Shown here: positions 26,367-37,781 of the stretch, piece after piece
Numbering within the stretch: position 1 is the first letter of the stretch
Layout: each line of letters opens with the position of its first letter
Assembly (NCBI GenBank): GCA_000231825.2
Contig: JH720347.1
Location: forward strand, 384,448-448,447
Direction: 5' to 3'
DNA from: Tetrahymena elliotti 4EA
Taxonomy: Eukaryota; Ciliophora; Oligohymenophorea; Hymenostomatida; Tetrahymenidae
DNA length: 64,000 bases
Position numbers and translations under genes: made by a program
Notes under the pieces: generated by a model
Told to the model about the DNA's origin: nothing
Seen by the model: the letters and a program-made list of their open reading frames with translations, nothing else
The model's database searches: none

Positions 26367-27134
26367 ATGAAGATCAAAGTAATAGAATATGATTAAAAGT
26401 ATGATTTTTAGCTTAAAAAGCTGTATCTATTAAATATAACAAGAAGTGCTACTCCAGATGGTAAAATTTACTAAAATTAATTGTGCTAAAAATATGGTTA
26501 TTTGAAAATATTTATTTGCTATTTACTTTTTGGGTTGATGCTTTACTTAACTTTTTAAAGATTTCTAAGCTAAATAGTGGCTTTTGTATCAGCTATGATA
26601 TTTTTGTTTGTTTTCGTTAAATAAGGTTATGTTATAATCTTAGTCAAGATTTTAATTTACTACTACTGTTTTAATGTCTTCACTCATGATTTTAAGAATA
26701 TAAACCAATATTATGGTAGTAAAAACAATAAATTATGGATTGCTATTGATGAAGATTAAGATGAAGTTTTGGGTGTGGCTGCTTTAGATGAAAGTGTTGC
26801 TTTAATTGATGGTCTAAAGTTATGGGATTCAGTAATAACAGATCCAAATAATTAAAACAAAAATAATATTAGAGCCTGTGAATTAAAAAGGATGTCAGTT
26901 TCTATAAAAGCAGCTGGTAAAGGAATAGGAAAAGCTTTGACTGAAAAGTTTGTAGAATATGCAGAAAAAAAAGGGTTTAGCTATGCTTTTTTGACAACAT
27001 ATAAATTTAATAAAGCTGCAATTAAATTATATGAAAAATAAGGATTCTAAATAAAGTAAATAATTCCCTTTGATATAGTTCATAACCTTCTAAATTTAGA
27101 AGTATCTTTCATGGTAAAAAAGCTGAATCCTTGA
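26367..27134 (+). CDS. Membrane-associated GNAT-family N-acetyltransferase (NAT8-like layout)
   Basis: Single exon, 255 aa. Residues about 47-80 contain two hydrophobic stretches (FICYLLFGLMLYL and VAFVSAMIFLFVFV) and a third follows near 88-100, so the N-terminal third is a membrane hairpin. The C-terminal half is a GNAT domain: beta strand LKRMSVSIKAAGKGIGKAL with the acetyl-CoA pyrophosphate loop AGKGIGKAL (motif A), KGFSYAFLTT (motif B region) and NKAAIKLYEKQGF, the typical end of GNAT folds. This order (membrane hairpin between helix 1 and the acetyl-CoA core) matches NAT8/CML-type ER enzymes that acetylate cysteine conjugates or ER-lumen lysines; substrate here is unknown. It ends in TGA after KKLNP. 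Confidence 0.87.
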
Positions 27135-28601
27135 TAATACTTAATTTAAAGTGTATGTATATTTACATAGCTTGTAACTAACTCATTATGATATTTCATA
27201 TTTTTTCTTCCATGTAAAAAAAAGCTAAAGAAATTCTAGGTGTCTCCTTCAAAATTAATCTAAACTAATATCTTTAAATTTACTACTTATTTAGTAATAT
27301 GAATAAATTTCTATTTAACATATTTGATAAATTTATTGAGTAATATGAATGAAAATCTATTTAATATATTTGATAAATAATTCAAAAATTTTTTAATTTA
27401 TGAAAAAAATAAAAAATTAGATTGTTTTCAAAATTGATTATTTGATTTATTTTTATTTTGTTTTTCAAAAAATTAAAATACAAAATTGAGCAATATCTTC
27501 TCTCTTTCAAAAATGTGCAATGTTGTTTATTTTAATTTATTTATATATATTTTATTTGTTTTTACTTTATTTTTGTTTTTGTGTTTTGTTTAATTAATTC
27601 TTTTATTAAGTTTTTAATAATTCTTTTATTAATTTTTTTCTATCTCTTTTTGGTTTTTCTTAAATTTCTTTCTTTTTTAAATAATTTATTTGGTTTTCTT
27701 ATCAAAACAAGGAGAGCGAGAGTTGCATGAGATCAGATGACTTTTAGGTACCTATAAAAAAATACTTTTATATATTTGTTTGTGCTAAGAGAGAATTTGA
27801 TGATTGTATCATCTTGTTTGTGTTTTTTGTTTTTGAAAAAGAATTTCTCTACTATCAAATTTATTATTATTAATATAATCACAAGCGGGGGATTGGGCTT
27901 TCTACACTACCTTAAAGTTTGTTTAAAAAACTTATTCATTAAAAATGTGATTATTTATTTTATAAATTTGCTCGAGAAACTAGTGCATTTAATTTTTTAG
28001 CATACACCAAGCATTTTGTTTAATTTATTTGTTTCTTTTTTAAAAATTTTGAATTTGTATTTTTTTCTTTAATAATTAATTATAAATTAAATAAGATTTT
28101 GCTTTAATAAAATTAATTGAAAAGGGTTTTTTTAATTTCCAATAAATTATAAAAGAAATACAGAGTTTTTTTGCATATATATTTATATGTATGAAAGACT
28201 TAGGAAGACAGGCAATCAAGATTATTTTTAGTTATTCAAAGAAAAATTGTAGAAGTTAAATTAAATAGAAAAATAGCTTTTTCAGGAGGTTGTTGAAAGA
28301 AGTGATTAACTAAGTTAACTTAAATTTCATAGAATAAAGATGAATAAATATGTTTATTTATTTCTATTTTAATTTTTAAGTGATATTAATAATTAGTTAG
28401 CCATTCAAATATGATTATTATTATTATTTTGATTAAATTGTTTATTTGAATTACTAATTTTTATGGTTATTTGTTTTGCTTTATCAAAGATTGTTTAATT
28501 CTTTAAAATATTTAATTTTTTAGTATTTATTATTAATAAATTATTTATTAAGTTAAGTATTTATTATCTATCTAAAGAGTTTCTTTCTTTATTTCTGAGT
28601 T
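27135..28601. other. Intergenic with unresolved coding-like islands
   Basis: Holds a 40-bp direct repeat (listed separately). On the minus strand a Gln/Asn-rich frame of 59 codons is open from about 27986 to 27810. On the plus strand, a 49-codon frame at 28192-28341 (start MKDLGRQAIK) looks coding-like. A G-rich island at about 27885-27900 stands out in this A+T background. I cannot assemble a convincing gene from these pieces. Confidence 0.3.
27293..27378. repeat. Two 40-bp imperfect direct repeats
   Basis: Copies at 27293-27332 and 27339-27378 share the pattern AGTAATATGAAT..ATCTATTTAA..ATATTTGATAAAT with a few differences, separated by 6 bp. They lie just downstream of the acetyltransferase gene. 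Confidence 0.85.
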
Positions 28602-30224
28602 TCAATTGAATTTTTTAATTATTCTTTGAGCTGCTAAATAGCATATAATCATTACTCCTATAGCTACTAAAATACACTTACTAAATTAGACATATGCTAT
28701 TTTAATACTCAAAGGATCTAATTAAACGAATCCTATTTAGTAGCTTTCTTTATCAAATACTACATATTAGTTTTAAAGGAATGGCTGCCCTAAAATAACT
28801 TCATTATCAAGAAGTTTGTCTGAGCCATTTTTATCAATCTTTTATTCATTATTTTTAATATTTTTATTACTTAAAAAATTAATTATTTTTAGACTTTAAA
28901 GCTGACCTGCAACATGCTTCTCCACATATTGTTTGGGAGGTATGGTAATAACCAACTCTTAATTATTTTAATCAATGAAAATAAAGCTCAAAGGTGGAAA
29001 ATTATCAATTTTCCCATCAGGGTTTTGACATTTAATTTGTCCATAGCTTTTCTACTATTCCTTATAGACTTAACATTTAATATTATAATTTTTATTTAAG
29101 ACCTCATTAAGGCGCTCGTTTAATTTCTGTTCTATAACTATAAAATTGGTACCAGAGTCAATTATTGCTTTGGGTTAAAGGTCAAGTTAATCATCTTTAT
29201 CGGATATGTCTTCCTTGTCTATTTCTTCTGTGGACATATTTTAATTAAGGACTTGATTTTAATTGAGAACAGTAAAATTTCCAACTTTAAAATCTTATAA
29301 AGAAATTCTCCATAATTAATCACCCTATTCCATAGGAATATATTGAATTGTTTTATTTTATGGAATCAAATCTTATTTAATTCCTCCAAGAATTAATGTA
29401 GGGTCTTATTTACGAAAATTTATAGAGAAGACTTCATCTGTATCAATTTTACCTTCTCTTTTGAAGGAATAAATAAACGGATTAGGAATAGATATTTCGT
29501 TAGGAGAAAGTCCCAAAAGACCATCAAATCTGATATCTTATAATTCTTTACTAATAACAGTAACATGAGCCATGTTTACTTAAAGAGGAACTTATTCATG
29601 ATTTTATAAATCATCAGCTATAATATAATCAAATGTTTAGTATCTGTCTACCCTTCCGAATCCATATTAAATTCCAAACTATTCAGCGTTGTTTTAACAA
29701 GTGCCCTTCTCACATAATCTGATCATTTTATTTTTATTTCTTTCCACACAGCTTGTGCAATTTTGTATTTAAACCCAGGTTTCTAAAGATCCTGTATCAA
29801 CTAAGAACTTGAAATTTTTTTAAGGGATGTCCTTACCCATATCAAAGTAAGTGTAAAATTCATTATCAACATCTATTAAAAATAAAATAAAAATGAAATA
29901 TTTTTCTTTTTTACAAATGCAAAAATTATTTAACAGCAGTCTCTAAGCCTAAAAAATGAAGATTAATTAAATTATAGTTAGGCTGAATCATAGTTAATAT
30001 AGAGCTATTTCTTTCAAATTTACTAACTAATAATTTAATGCAAAAATCTTAATCATATTCTTGTCAATGCTGCTAATTTTCTTAATATGTTATTTATTTT
30101 TACTATCATATTGGAGTTAAATTTCGAATATCTTCTATCCTTCATTACTGTCAGTTTCCTAACCATTTGTAGATAAAGGAATCAAAATGATAAATAAAAA
30201 GAATAAATTATCTATTTTCAACAT
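28602..30224 (-). CDS. Pepsin-type aspartyl protease with C-terminal membrane anchor
   Basis: An A1-family endopeptidase, probably lysosomal, phagosomal or cell-surface. Exons: 30224-30028, a 14-nt exon 29948-29935, and 29872-28602, total 493 aa with consistent phases. Residues 5-18 are a signal peptide (LFFLFIILIPLS), then a propeptide, then YTYFDMG, the first catalytic motif FLVDTGS, a flap-region tyrosine segment (QFGIQYGFG), FDGLLGLSP, GGIKQDLI.PIQYIPM-like block, the second catalytic motif IIDSGTNF, and the C-terminal FGQP-like VILGQPFL segment followed by FDKESYQIGF. Residues about 470-488 (ILVAIGVMIICYLAA) form a membrane anchor with a basic tail. Both catalytic Asp are present, so an active enzyme is expected. 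Confidence 0.92.
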
Positions 30225-31541
30225 ATTTTTAATGAAAAAGCTATTTTTTTATATTTTTATTTATTTGTTTTGTTTCTTTGCTTAAAAATATTGAATGTGC
30301 TCAAAATCAATTAATTAAGGAATTAATCAATGAATGAATGAACTCAAAGAAACTTTTTCTTTTAGTTAATTTACTAATATTTTCTCTATCATTCAATAAA
30401 TCATAATTTTCAAACGAAATCATTAAAAAAAAACCTTGATTGATGATAAAAGCTTTACTAAACTAAAAAATATGTTATTTGTTATATATTATTTTAAATT
30501 TGCTTATATTTTTTGCCCTTCACCCAGACGCATTAAAATAAATAATGTAAAAGCTAATTGCTAATAAAAAATTACTTATTTTCTAAACAAATAAAAGAAA
30601 AAATACATCAGCAAATATCATTAGATTTAAGCTGATAGAGTTTCCTTAGTAAAGAATTTCTAAATTACTAAAATTGAACCTATTATTTATTACCAATCAT
30701 AGGTGATTAATATAAAAAAATATAATTTCTAAAGCTGAAATTTACTAGAACAGAAAGCAAAATAGATAATAAAAAGAGAGAGATATATTTTAATAATTTT
30801 GAAATCATGTTTATTTAAAACAAAATGAAAATTTATTATTTAAATTTTGAATGGAAATCGACTAATTAGCTTTATTATTTAAATTAAGAATTAACACTAT
30901 TTAATCTCTGTTTTGTTAAAGTTTAAATTTTGTAATTACAAATAACTCAATTTCTTCTTGTCTAACATATTTTTTACTCTATTCAAAACTTACAATTAAT
31001 TTATTTTCATAAATTTAATTTTACTATTTACTATTATCAAAAAATAAAATACACATATTTAAATTATTTTTTATTTTTCAAATCATTTCTTTAAAAATTC
31101 ATTTGATTTAACAAATAAACAAGATTCATTTTACAATTTTCTTTTAAAAATTTAGATAGACTATTTTCGTTCTTGCATAATAAATATATTTTAATTTTAG
31201 ATGTGTTTTTAAAAATCTATTTAAGCTTTAAATACTCAAAGAATTCACAGTATTTTTAGTAAGTTAGTAATTTTATTTTTAAAATAATACCTTTTTAAAG
31301 TTTTATTTCAAGAAAATGTATATTTTCTTTAAATTTAATAATTGTTTGTATATAGCTGAAAAAGTTTTTCTTTTATGAATTAATTGAAAAGAAACAATTA
31401 AAATATAATGTTTTTAAGATGAATAAATTAAATACATGACAGATAATACTTAATATATTTATTTTGATAATTTCTAATTTTGAAAATTGGTTTTATTAAT
31501 ATTTTTATTAAAATTAATTGTACAAATCAATGAAAAAGAAT
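30225..31541. other. Intergenic, 1.3 kb
   Basis: A+T-rich spacer between co-directional minus-strand genes. A slightly GC-richer patch near 30520-30535 has no coding context that I can find. Confidence 0.5.
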
Positions 31542-33170
31542 TCAATTATTATTTTTGCTATTGAAAATTAAACCTTAAATTTAGTAGAATAACTTATCAT
31601 TATTAGGTTGATTCATTTAATTAATATTTTCATAAATTTTTAAAGAAGGTACAAAATAGCCTTAATTCAATTCATGATATTCATTTACAAGTTCAGGGAT
31701 ACTTGATAAGATATCTTGCTTTAGGATATTTGAATCTTTATCTAAAGTTCTTTGAGAAATTTCAATAATTTTCTTTAAATCGCTGATATGGTTGTCTAAA
31801 ATTTCTTTTTAATTTTAATCAACAGACTAAAACCTTTACTTCTATGCATTTATATATTTTTATATGTACTCCTTCAATTTTAATAAAGCATCCTAAAATC
31901 CTTTTAATCTGCAAATACATATTCCTATTTTCATAATCAGCTTGTACATTTTATTCTTATATTCTTCTACAACTTTTCCTTCTTACTAAATGATTTCCTT
32001 AAAGTCTGCCTATATCTATTCAGAAGTATCCATCATTGATCTTTTCTTTTCCTATTTATTATTACCTTCTTGATTACTATTTTTATTATTTATTTCACTA
32101 ATTTGATTTACAAAATAATTGCATTGACAAATAGTTTCAACTAATAATTGAAATATTTATTAAACTATTTTCTCAAATTTTTTACACTCCAATTCATTTT
32201 CTTCCAAGTTTTTAGAATCAAAATTAATATCTTAAATAGTCAAAGTATTTATTTACTATTTTAATAGATTTAATGTGATCTCTTTATTTCTTTTAATGAC
32301 TTCAAAAAGATTACCTAAAAACCTATTTACTCTTGACTCATTTAGCACTTACATTTGATCTTCATTATTTTCTTAGCTTTCTTTAGAAAGAAATTTGAGA
32401 AAGCAATCTTTTTTATTAAAATCAGGATTTGAGCTAAGAAGATTCAGATAGGATTCCAACTATACTCTTCTACTTACTATATCTTTTTCATTACTAGGAG
32501 AATATCCTACAAGACTGTAAAAGTCAAACATTTTATCAGGTAAATGAGGAATGATCTTACCCAAAATTTCCTGATCAGAATGAAGATCTGAATGCAATTA
32601 AGCAAACTCACTGTATCTTTTAGAAATTTCATACTATTCATTGCAGAAATAAGTAATCTATATTTGATAGCTAATGTAATCTTTCTAATATTTTTCTTAC
32701 ACAATTTTATTACCCAAAATCTCAATTTGTTTTATTTCAAACCTATTATCTTTTCTATACAAGCAACTATTTGCATGCTTTAAAAATTTTTGATATTCTA
32801 CTATTTCTTTACAGCCAAAATCTTTTGAAAATAAACATTTAAATCTGCTGCTACATAATGTTGAATATACAATAGGATTTGTCTTGCTTGATTAATAAGG
32901 TTTACTACAATAAGGGCACTTTTCGTTATATTTGAGACATCCCTGAATACATTTTCTACAATAATTCTTTTTACAATTTGAGCACTCATCAGGTTCCCAT
33001 AAAATTTCACAGCAAATATCGCATTAATACTACTTAGATAACTGCTTTGCTTCTGAAGAGTCATAAAAAAATATGCCTGGTATTCCATGATCTAATTCAA
33101 TCTAATAATCATCCTTTTTCCATTCCTCTCTTAATATAAAAGGAAACTAAGAAGAAGAAAAATCTGACAT
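31542..33170 (-). CDS. RING/TRAF-type zinc finger plus PX-domain protein
   Basis: Single exon, 542 aa. Residues 50-88 are a RING-like finger (CDIC...ECSNC...NYCRKC...CPYC) with Cys where classical RINGs have His. A second Cys/His finger at about 106-136 (CLFSKDFGC.....FLKHANSC) resembles a TRAF finger. Residues about 146-262 are a PX domain, which binds phosphoinositides: RYSEF at 185-189, the PHLPDK proline loop at 208-213, and RRVQLESYLNLL at 234-245. The C-terminal 280 aa are helical with coiled-coil potential and two Asn/Lys/Gln-rich linkers, as in the BAR-like half of sorting nexins. It could be an endosomal ubiquitin ligase. The combination RING-TRAF finger-PX in one chain is uncommon. 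Confidence 0.88.
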
Positions 33171-34074
33171 TCTCTACTTGTATTAATTACTATTTTGATA
33201 AATATAATGAATTTTTATTCAATTTAAATGACTCACTATTCTTTAGAATATTTTGCAATTTTTTTATGATCAAAATTGATATAGATTGGCATTAGACAAG
33301 CAAAAAATAAAGTAAAAATTATTAAGCCTCAACAAATTTACTAATCTATTTAAATAAGAATTAAAAATTAAAAAATTTGAGATAGATTGTAAAAACGAAA
33401 ATTTCTGATAAGCAAATAAAAATTATTTTTTAAATAAAATTTAAACTTTAAATTAATTTTAACAAAAATGTCTAATAAAATAAATTAATAACACTTTTAG
33501 AATTTTTTCATTATTAATTCATGATATTTTGATTTAAATCTATAAAAACCATCAAGAAAAATCAAAAAATTTTAAGTCTTATCTGAGTTAATTACTAAGA
33601 AAAAAATTTTCTTCAAAAAATTTTACATCATTTTATGCAAAACTATAAATAGTAAAATCATGTAGGAGAACTACTTTAAGTTATATTTTTGTATTAATAA
33701 GTTAAGTTTGAGCCATAAAAATATGAATATTATATATGTAGATGGATCCTAAGATTCATAGATACCTGCTATTAAAGCATATAAAGAGGTTTTATTTAAT
33801 GATATGCTTTAATTAAATACAAATATTATCAAATAAAATACTGAGAATTAAATTAAATATAATAGTTTTTGATTGGGATATACAAGAAGGCCATTCTCAT
33901 ATTTCCTAAAACTTTGACACAAATAATTTTTTTGAGAAATAAATTTTTTAAATTCTACTTTTTACTTAAAAATAAGTTAAGAGAATATTTGAATAATATT
34001 AACAATAATAATAATCTTCATTCATTCAACATAAAATAAAGAGAATACATATCCTTTATTTATATTTTTTTAAA
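33171..34074. other. Intergenic with one small open frame
   Basis: A+T-rich except for a 49-codon frame at 33723-33872 (start MNIIYVDGSQ) with coding-like composition on the plus strand. It may be a small gene or chance, as TGA-only stops leave many open frames. Confidence 0.35.
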
Positions 34075-34875
34075 TCAATTTTAGCTATTTTCTTCTTCTA
34101 CTTCTGACTTATTTTCCTTTTCTTATTCTTCTTCTCCCTTATTTTCTTTTTCTTATTCTACTTCTTCCTTATTTTCTTTTTCTTATCCTTCTCCCTAATC
34201 ATTTTTTTATTCTTATTAATTCTCATTTTAATTTTAATCTTTCTCAATTTATTCTTTTTGTTGTTATTCTGCTACTTCTTTTTGTAGTTATTCTTCATAT
34301 TTTTTAAGCTACATCAAAAAACTTTAATTAGGTTGAACTACTGGCCTTGCATGCTTTGCTATATTTAGAGCTTCATCTAAAGTTTTATTTTAGTATTTCA
34401 TAAGGTAGGCTAAGACAAGCGAAGCTGATCTTGAAACTCCAGCAAAACAATGCACTAAAACATTCTAATTACTAGATATAGCTTTGTGTATAAATTCATT
34501 TGATTCATCGAAATAGTTAGTTATATTTTCATTTTTAGAGTCTTTTATCCTAATTATTTTATATTCAGTTATAATATCCTAAAAAGGTTGCTTAAATTCT
34601 TCCATAGCAGTTAATACATATTTGATATTCAGCTCAATAAGAACATCTTTACTCAAAGCTGCTCCTACAGACCCTAAATATAAATTAGGGACTATCTAAT
34701 TAGGATATTTATCTGTTTTTGTATATTGAAGAGCATATAAAACCTTAACTTGCTAAAATATCAAGTCAAGTTTCTTATTTAAAACTTTTTGCTTGTCCTA
34801 GCTATCCTAATTTTCTTTTTCCTTGCCTGCATTTGCTTAAGATTTAGTTTCTGCTTACAAATTACCACTACTCAT
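34075..34875 (-). CDS. Dual-specificity protein phosphatase
   Basis: Dephosphorylates phospho-Ser/Thr/Tyr proteins through a Cys-phosphate intermediate. Single exon, 266 aa. Residues 60-190 form the DSP domain: NQIVPNLYLGSVGAA at 59-73, the general-acid Asp in RIKDSKNEN (Asp112), the P-loop VHCFAGVSRS at 141-150 (Cys143, Arg149), and ARPVVQPNQSF, the typical C-terminal DSP block. The N-terminal 35 aa and the C-terminal 70 aa are charged; the tail is a Glu/Lys/Asn/Gln repeat. It is cytosolic or nuclear by appearance. The gene lies divergently from the B-box-like gene, 355 bp away. Confidence 0.94.
34085..34200 (-). repeat. Coding repeat in the phosphatase tail
   Basis: Three near-identical copies of about 30-36 bp encode EQEKENK followed by a varying triplet (GEE, EEV, SEV), the Glu-rich C-terminus of the DSP. 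It is a likely slippage-prone tandem array. Confidence 0.7.
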
Positions 34876-35230
34876 TTAAAAGGTATTTAAACAAAATTAA
34901 ATTAAAGATAATTTTTTTATTATTTTTCAACACCTGTAAAAATTGTAAATATTTAAAATAAATAGTATTACATAAAAATATTTACAGTAATTTGTAAGAT
35001 TCGATTGTAAAATTGACTTTTAAATTTTAAAATAGAATATTAAAAAATAGGATATTTATTATTAGAAATGAGATATGTATAAAGTAGTTTTTAAATAAAT
35101 TTATTATCAATATTTATGATAATAGTTAAAAATTGCTTCATCAAAAAATTAAAAAAGTATTATTTCAAATCGCGCAAAAAATTTGACAAGTTTTAATTCA
35201 CAAATAAACGTATAAAATAGCAAAATTAAA
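34876..35230. other. Divergent promoter region with a GC-rich motif
   Basis: 355 bp between two divergent genes. The motif ATCGCGCAAAA at about 35169-35179, 50-60 bp upstream of the B-box-like ATG, is the only GC cluster and resembles an E2F/DP site loosely. Confidence 0.35.
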
Positions 35231-37316
35231 ATGGAAGTTATGGAACCGGTTTTACCAAAATCTTCTTTTCATTGTAGTATTAATTGCAAGCATCACCCTG
35301 AAGAAACATTTCTCAGCATTTGTATGGAAAAAATTTGTAAAAAGAGGTATGAGTTGTGCTGCTAAAAATGCTCAGAAGAAAAGCATGTTAACCATAGTCT
35401 ACTTTCTCTTTAAACATTTTTGGAGGCATACAATAATGAGAGAGAAAAATATTTTGAAGGATTAGATAGCCAAATACAAAAGCTTATAGAGTCTTATGAA
35501 AATATAGATAAAGATTTTACTAGGGCAATTAGTAACATTTCATAGGCAAGAGACCTACTTAAAAACTCTGTTCAATCATTCAAAACAGAATTTAGCTTAT
35601 TCGAAGATGAAATACATACAGTAGAAGCTATATTGTCAAATATAAAAAGGAATAACCTATCATATGATGAAATTTAATAGTTTTTAGATCAATAAGTTGA
35701 AAAATCTTCTTTTTACTGTAGTTTTAAGGATATAAATAAAAGTAATAAATTTTAGATTCATGCAAAGTAGTTCTTAGCATACTTTAATGAGTAGAGTGGA
35801 GATGCATATAAAATATTTGGATAATAAGCTAGATAGGAAGGAATGATCATGAATTTGAAGAGTTTAAATGGATCAGCAGAACTGTTAAAAAATTAAGCAA
35901 GAATTTTACTTACTTCAAAATAAGATTTTTCTTTTCTCAATAAGTAGATATAGAAAGGAAGCTATGTTGATGAATATGATAAAATAGAAATAAAAGAATT
36001 AGCCTCAAAGTAATGGAACGATTTATAAAATATATTAGAGACAGCAAAAGAGGATTTTCTCTAATCTATGCCATAAATTGATTTTACCATAGGTCAGTTT
36101 TTATTACCTTAATTTCTCTTAATAACTAATTCTTTAATTTAAAACCTTCTTAATTTTTGTCAAAAAATATAGATCTTTCTGTCAAGGCTCATCAGAAAGA
36201 ATAGGTTATTTCTTTATTAAAAAATAACAAGAAACTCAAAAGCTTTAGGATCAATATAAAACAGTAACTTAATTTTTTAAATTCAGATTTTTATAATTAA
36301 AATAGAAGATTGTGTACAAAATCCCTACAATCTCATTTAAAAAACTAAATTAAATTAAATGTTTTAAAAAATTTATGTTTATAACCTAATTTATGATTTG
36401 TTTCTATATCAAAAATAAAATAGTTTTTAACAATTTGAAGATGGATCATTAACAGAAGTACTTAATGAATCTCAGTAAAAGCTGGAAAATTTAGAAATCT
36501 TATAACAGAGTGGATAGCACTTAGAATAATCAACAAGAAAGCTTTTAGAATCGCTTTAGTTAACATCATTAAAGAAGCTAAAACTAGATATTAATTTTTA
36601 AAAACCATAAATGCACAATGAAATATTAAAACTGATATCAGAGAATCACTGGCTTGAAGATATCAATTTGAATTTAAATATGCCTGATAAAAATAGACCA
36701 AAAATTAAAGATTATTTAAGTGCTATAGCTCCAAATTAAATATTAAAGAAGTTAAAACTTAATTTTAGCTGCTTAAATAACCCACCTTATATCTGTCAAG
36801 ATACTTTAAAACTTGTTGATCAGTTTTTTGAGAACAACAAGGAGATATAAGTGTTTATATTAGGATAAAACATTGAGTAATATTAAATTTGAAAAAGAAA
36901 TTCTTATTTTTACATATTCAAATATTAAAAGGTGTGAATATTACAAGGAGTTCCAAAATATTTTATAAGTGCACTAAAATCCTAATTTAAGAGTTTTTGA
37001 AATAGATGCTAAACCCTCTCATAAATTATTATCAATCTTTAGTATCAATAATTATCTTTAGAATTTATAGAAATATAAAACTATCTTAGAAAATAACCCG
37101 AACCTGATATCCATAAAATTACATAATTTTGAATAAAAACTCATTCATTTCTTTGATGTGAAGAAAAAAGCACTTAAAATAATTACATATCTTCAGTTTA
37201 GAATGAATTAGTATCGTAAAGAAATAGTTAAAGAAACTTTTTCATTCCTTGAATAGTCTATTTATTAGAGTTAAAAAGAAAGCAAGAATATATTTATATC
37301 TAATTTATATTCATGA
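35231..37316 (+). CDS. B-box-like zinc finger, coiled coil and leucine-rich repeat protein
   Basis: Exons 35231-36092, 36173-36376, 36441-36876 and 36932-37316 (1887 nt, 628 aa). Residues 14-65 hold a Cys/His cluster (HCSINCKHHPEE..CMEKICKKR..CCQKCSEEKHVNHSLL) with the C-H-C-C-C-H-H order of a B-box-type zinc finger. A long helical/coiled-coil region follows (to about residue 285), then leucine-rich repeats (KKLKSFRINIKQ, LTSLKKLKLDIN, ILKKLKLNF). The pattern is known from ciliate B-box proteins, but I cannot assign a function. It starts at the first ATG of the frame. The LRR-like half resembles the repeat half of the two pseudokinase genes. Confidence 0.8.
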
Positions 37317-37781
37317 TTCTTAAATAATATTTAATTATAAACATAAATCATATTTTTGTACAAATGCTTTAAAAGTAAAATAAAAATTATTATATGAAAT
37401 TGACTTTGGAAATTTATTTATTCATTTAAATCATATTTTAAAGATAAAAATTCTAAATAAACAAATAAAAATTTATAATTCTCGATGAGTTAAGGACTCT
37501 CCCTTAGTTTTGATAAAAAAACTCCAATAGATGGCGAAATAGCCATAAAATTTCAAAGGAGGATTGGATTGTCTTCTCTTAAAATTTGAAGAATTAAAAA
37601 TTGAAAGAAAAAAATGATAAAATACGAGTTTGTTTGATGATAAGTAGATTGGTTGTTTAAGAATATTTACAATTTAATTTTATGATTTATAATTTTTTAT
37701 TTTGTTTTGAAATTAGTTTAAAGATTCAGATTGTATTATAATTTTATTAAGTATAAATTTTTGTTTTTTTATTGTAACTGT
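37317..37781. other. Intergenic between convergent genes
   Basis: About 465 bp, A+T-rich; nothing seen. Confidence 0.55.

Noticed and set aside
32801..33088. 95-aa minus-strand standard-code ORF
   Set aside because: It lies in another frame of the RING/PX gene; the PX and RING motifs fall in the frame that needs TAA/TAG as Gln.
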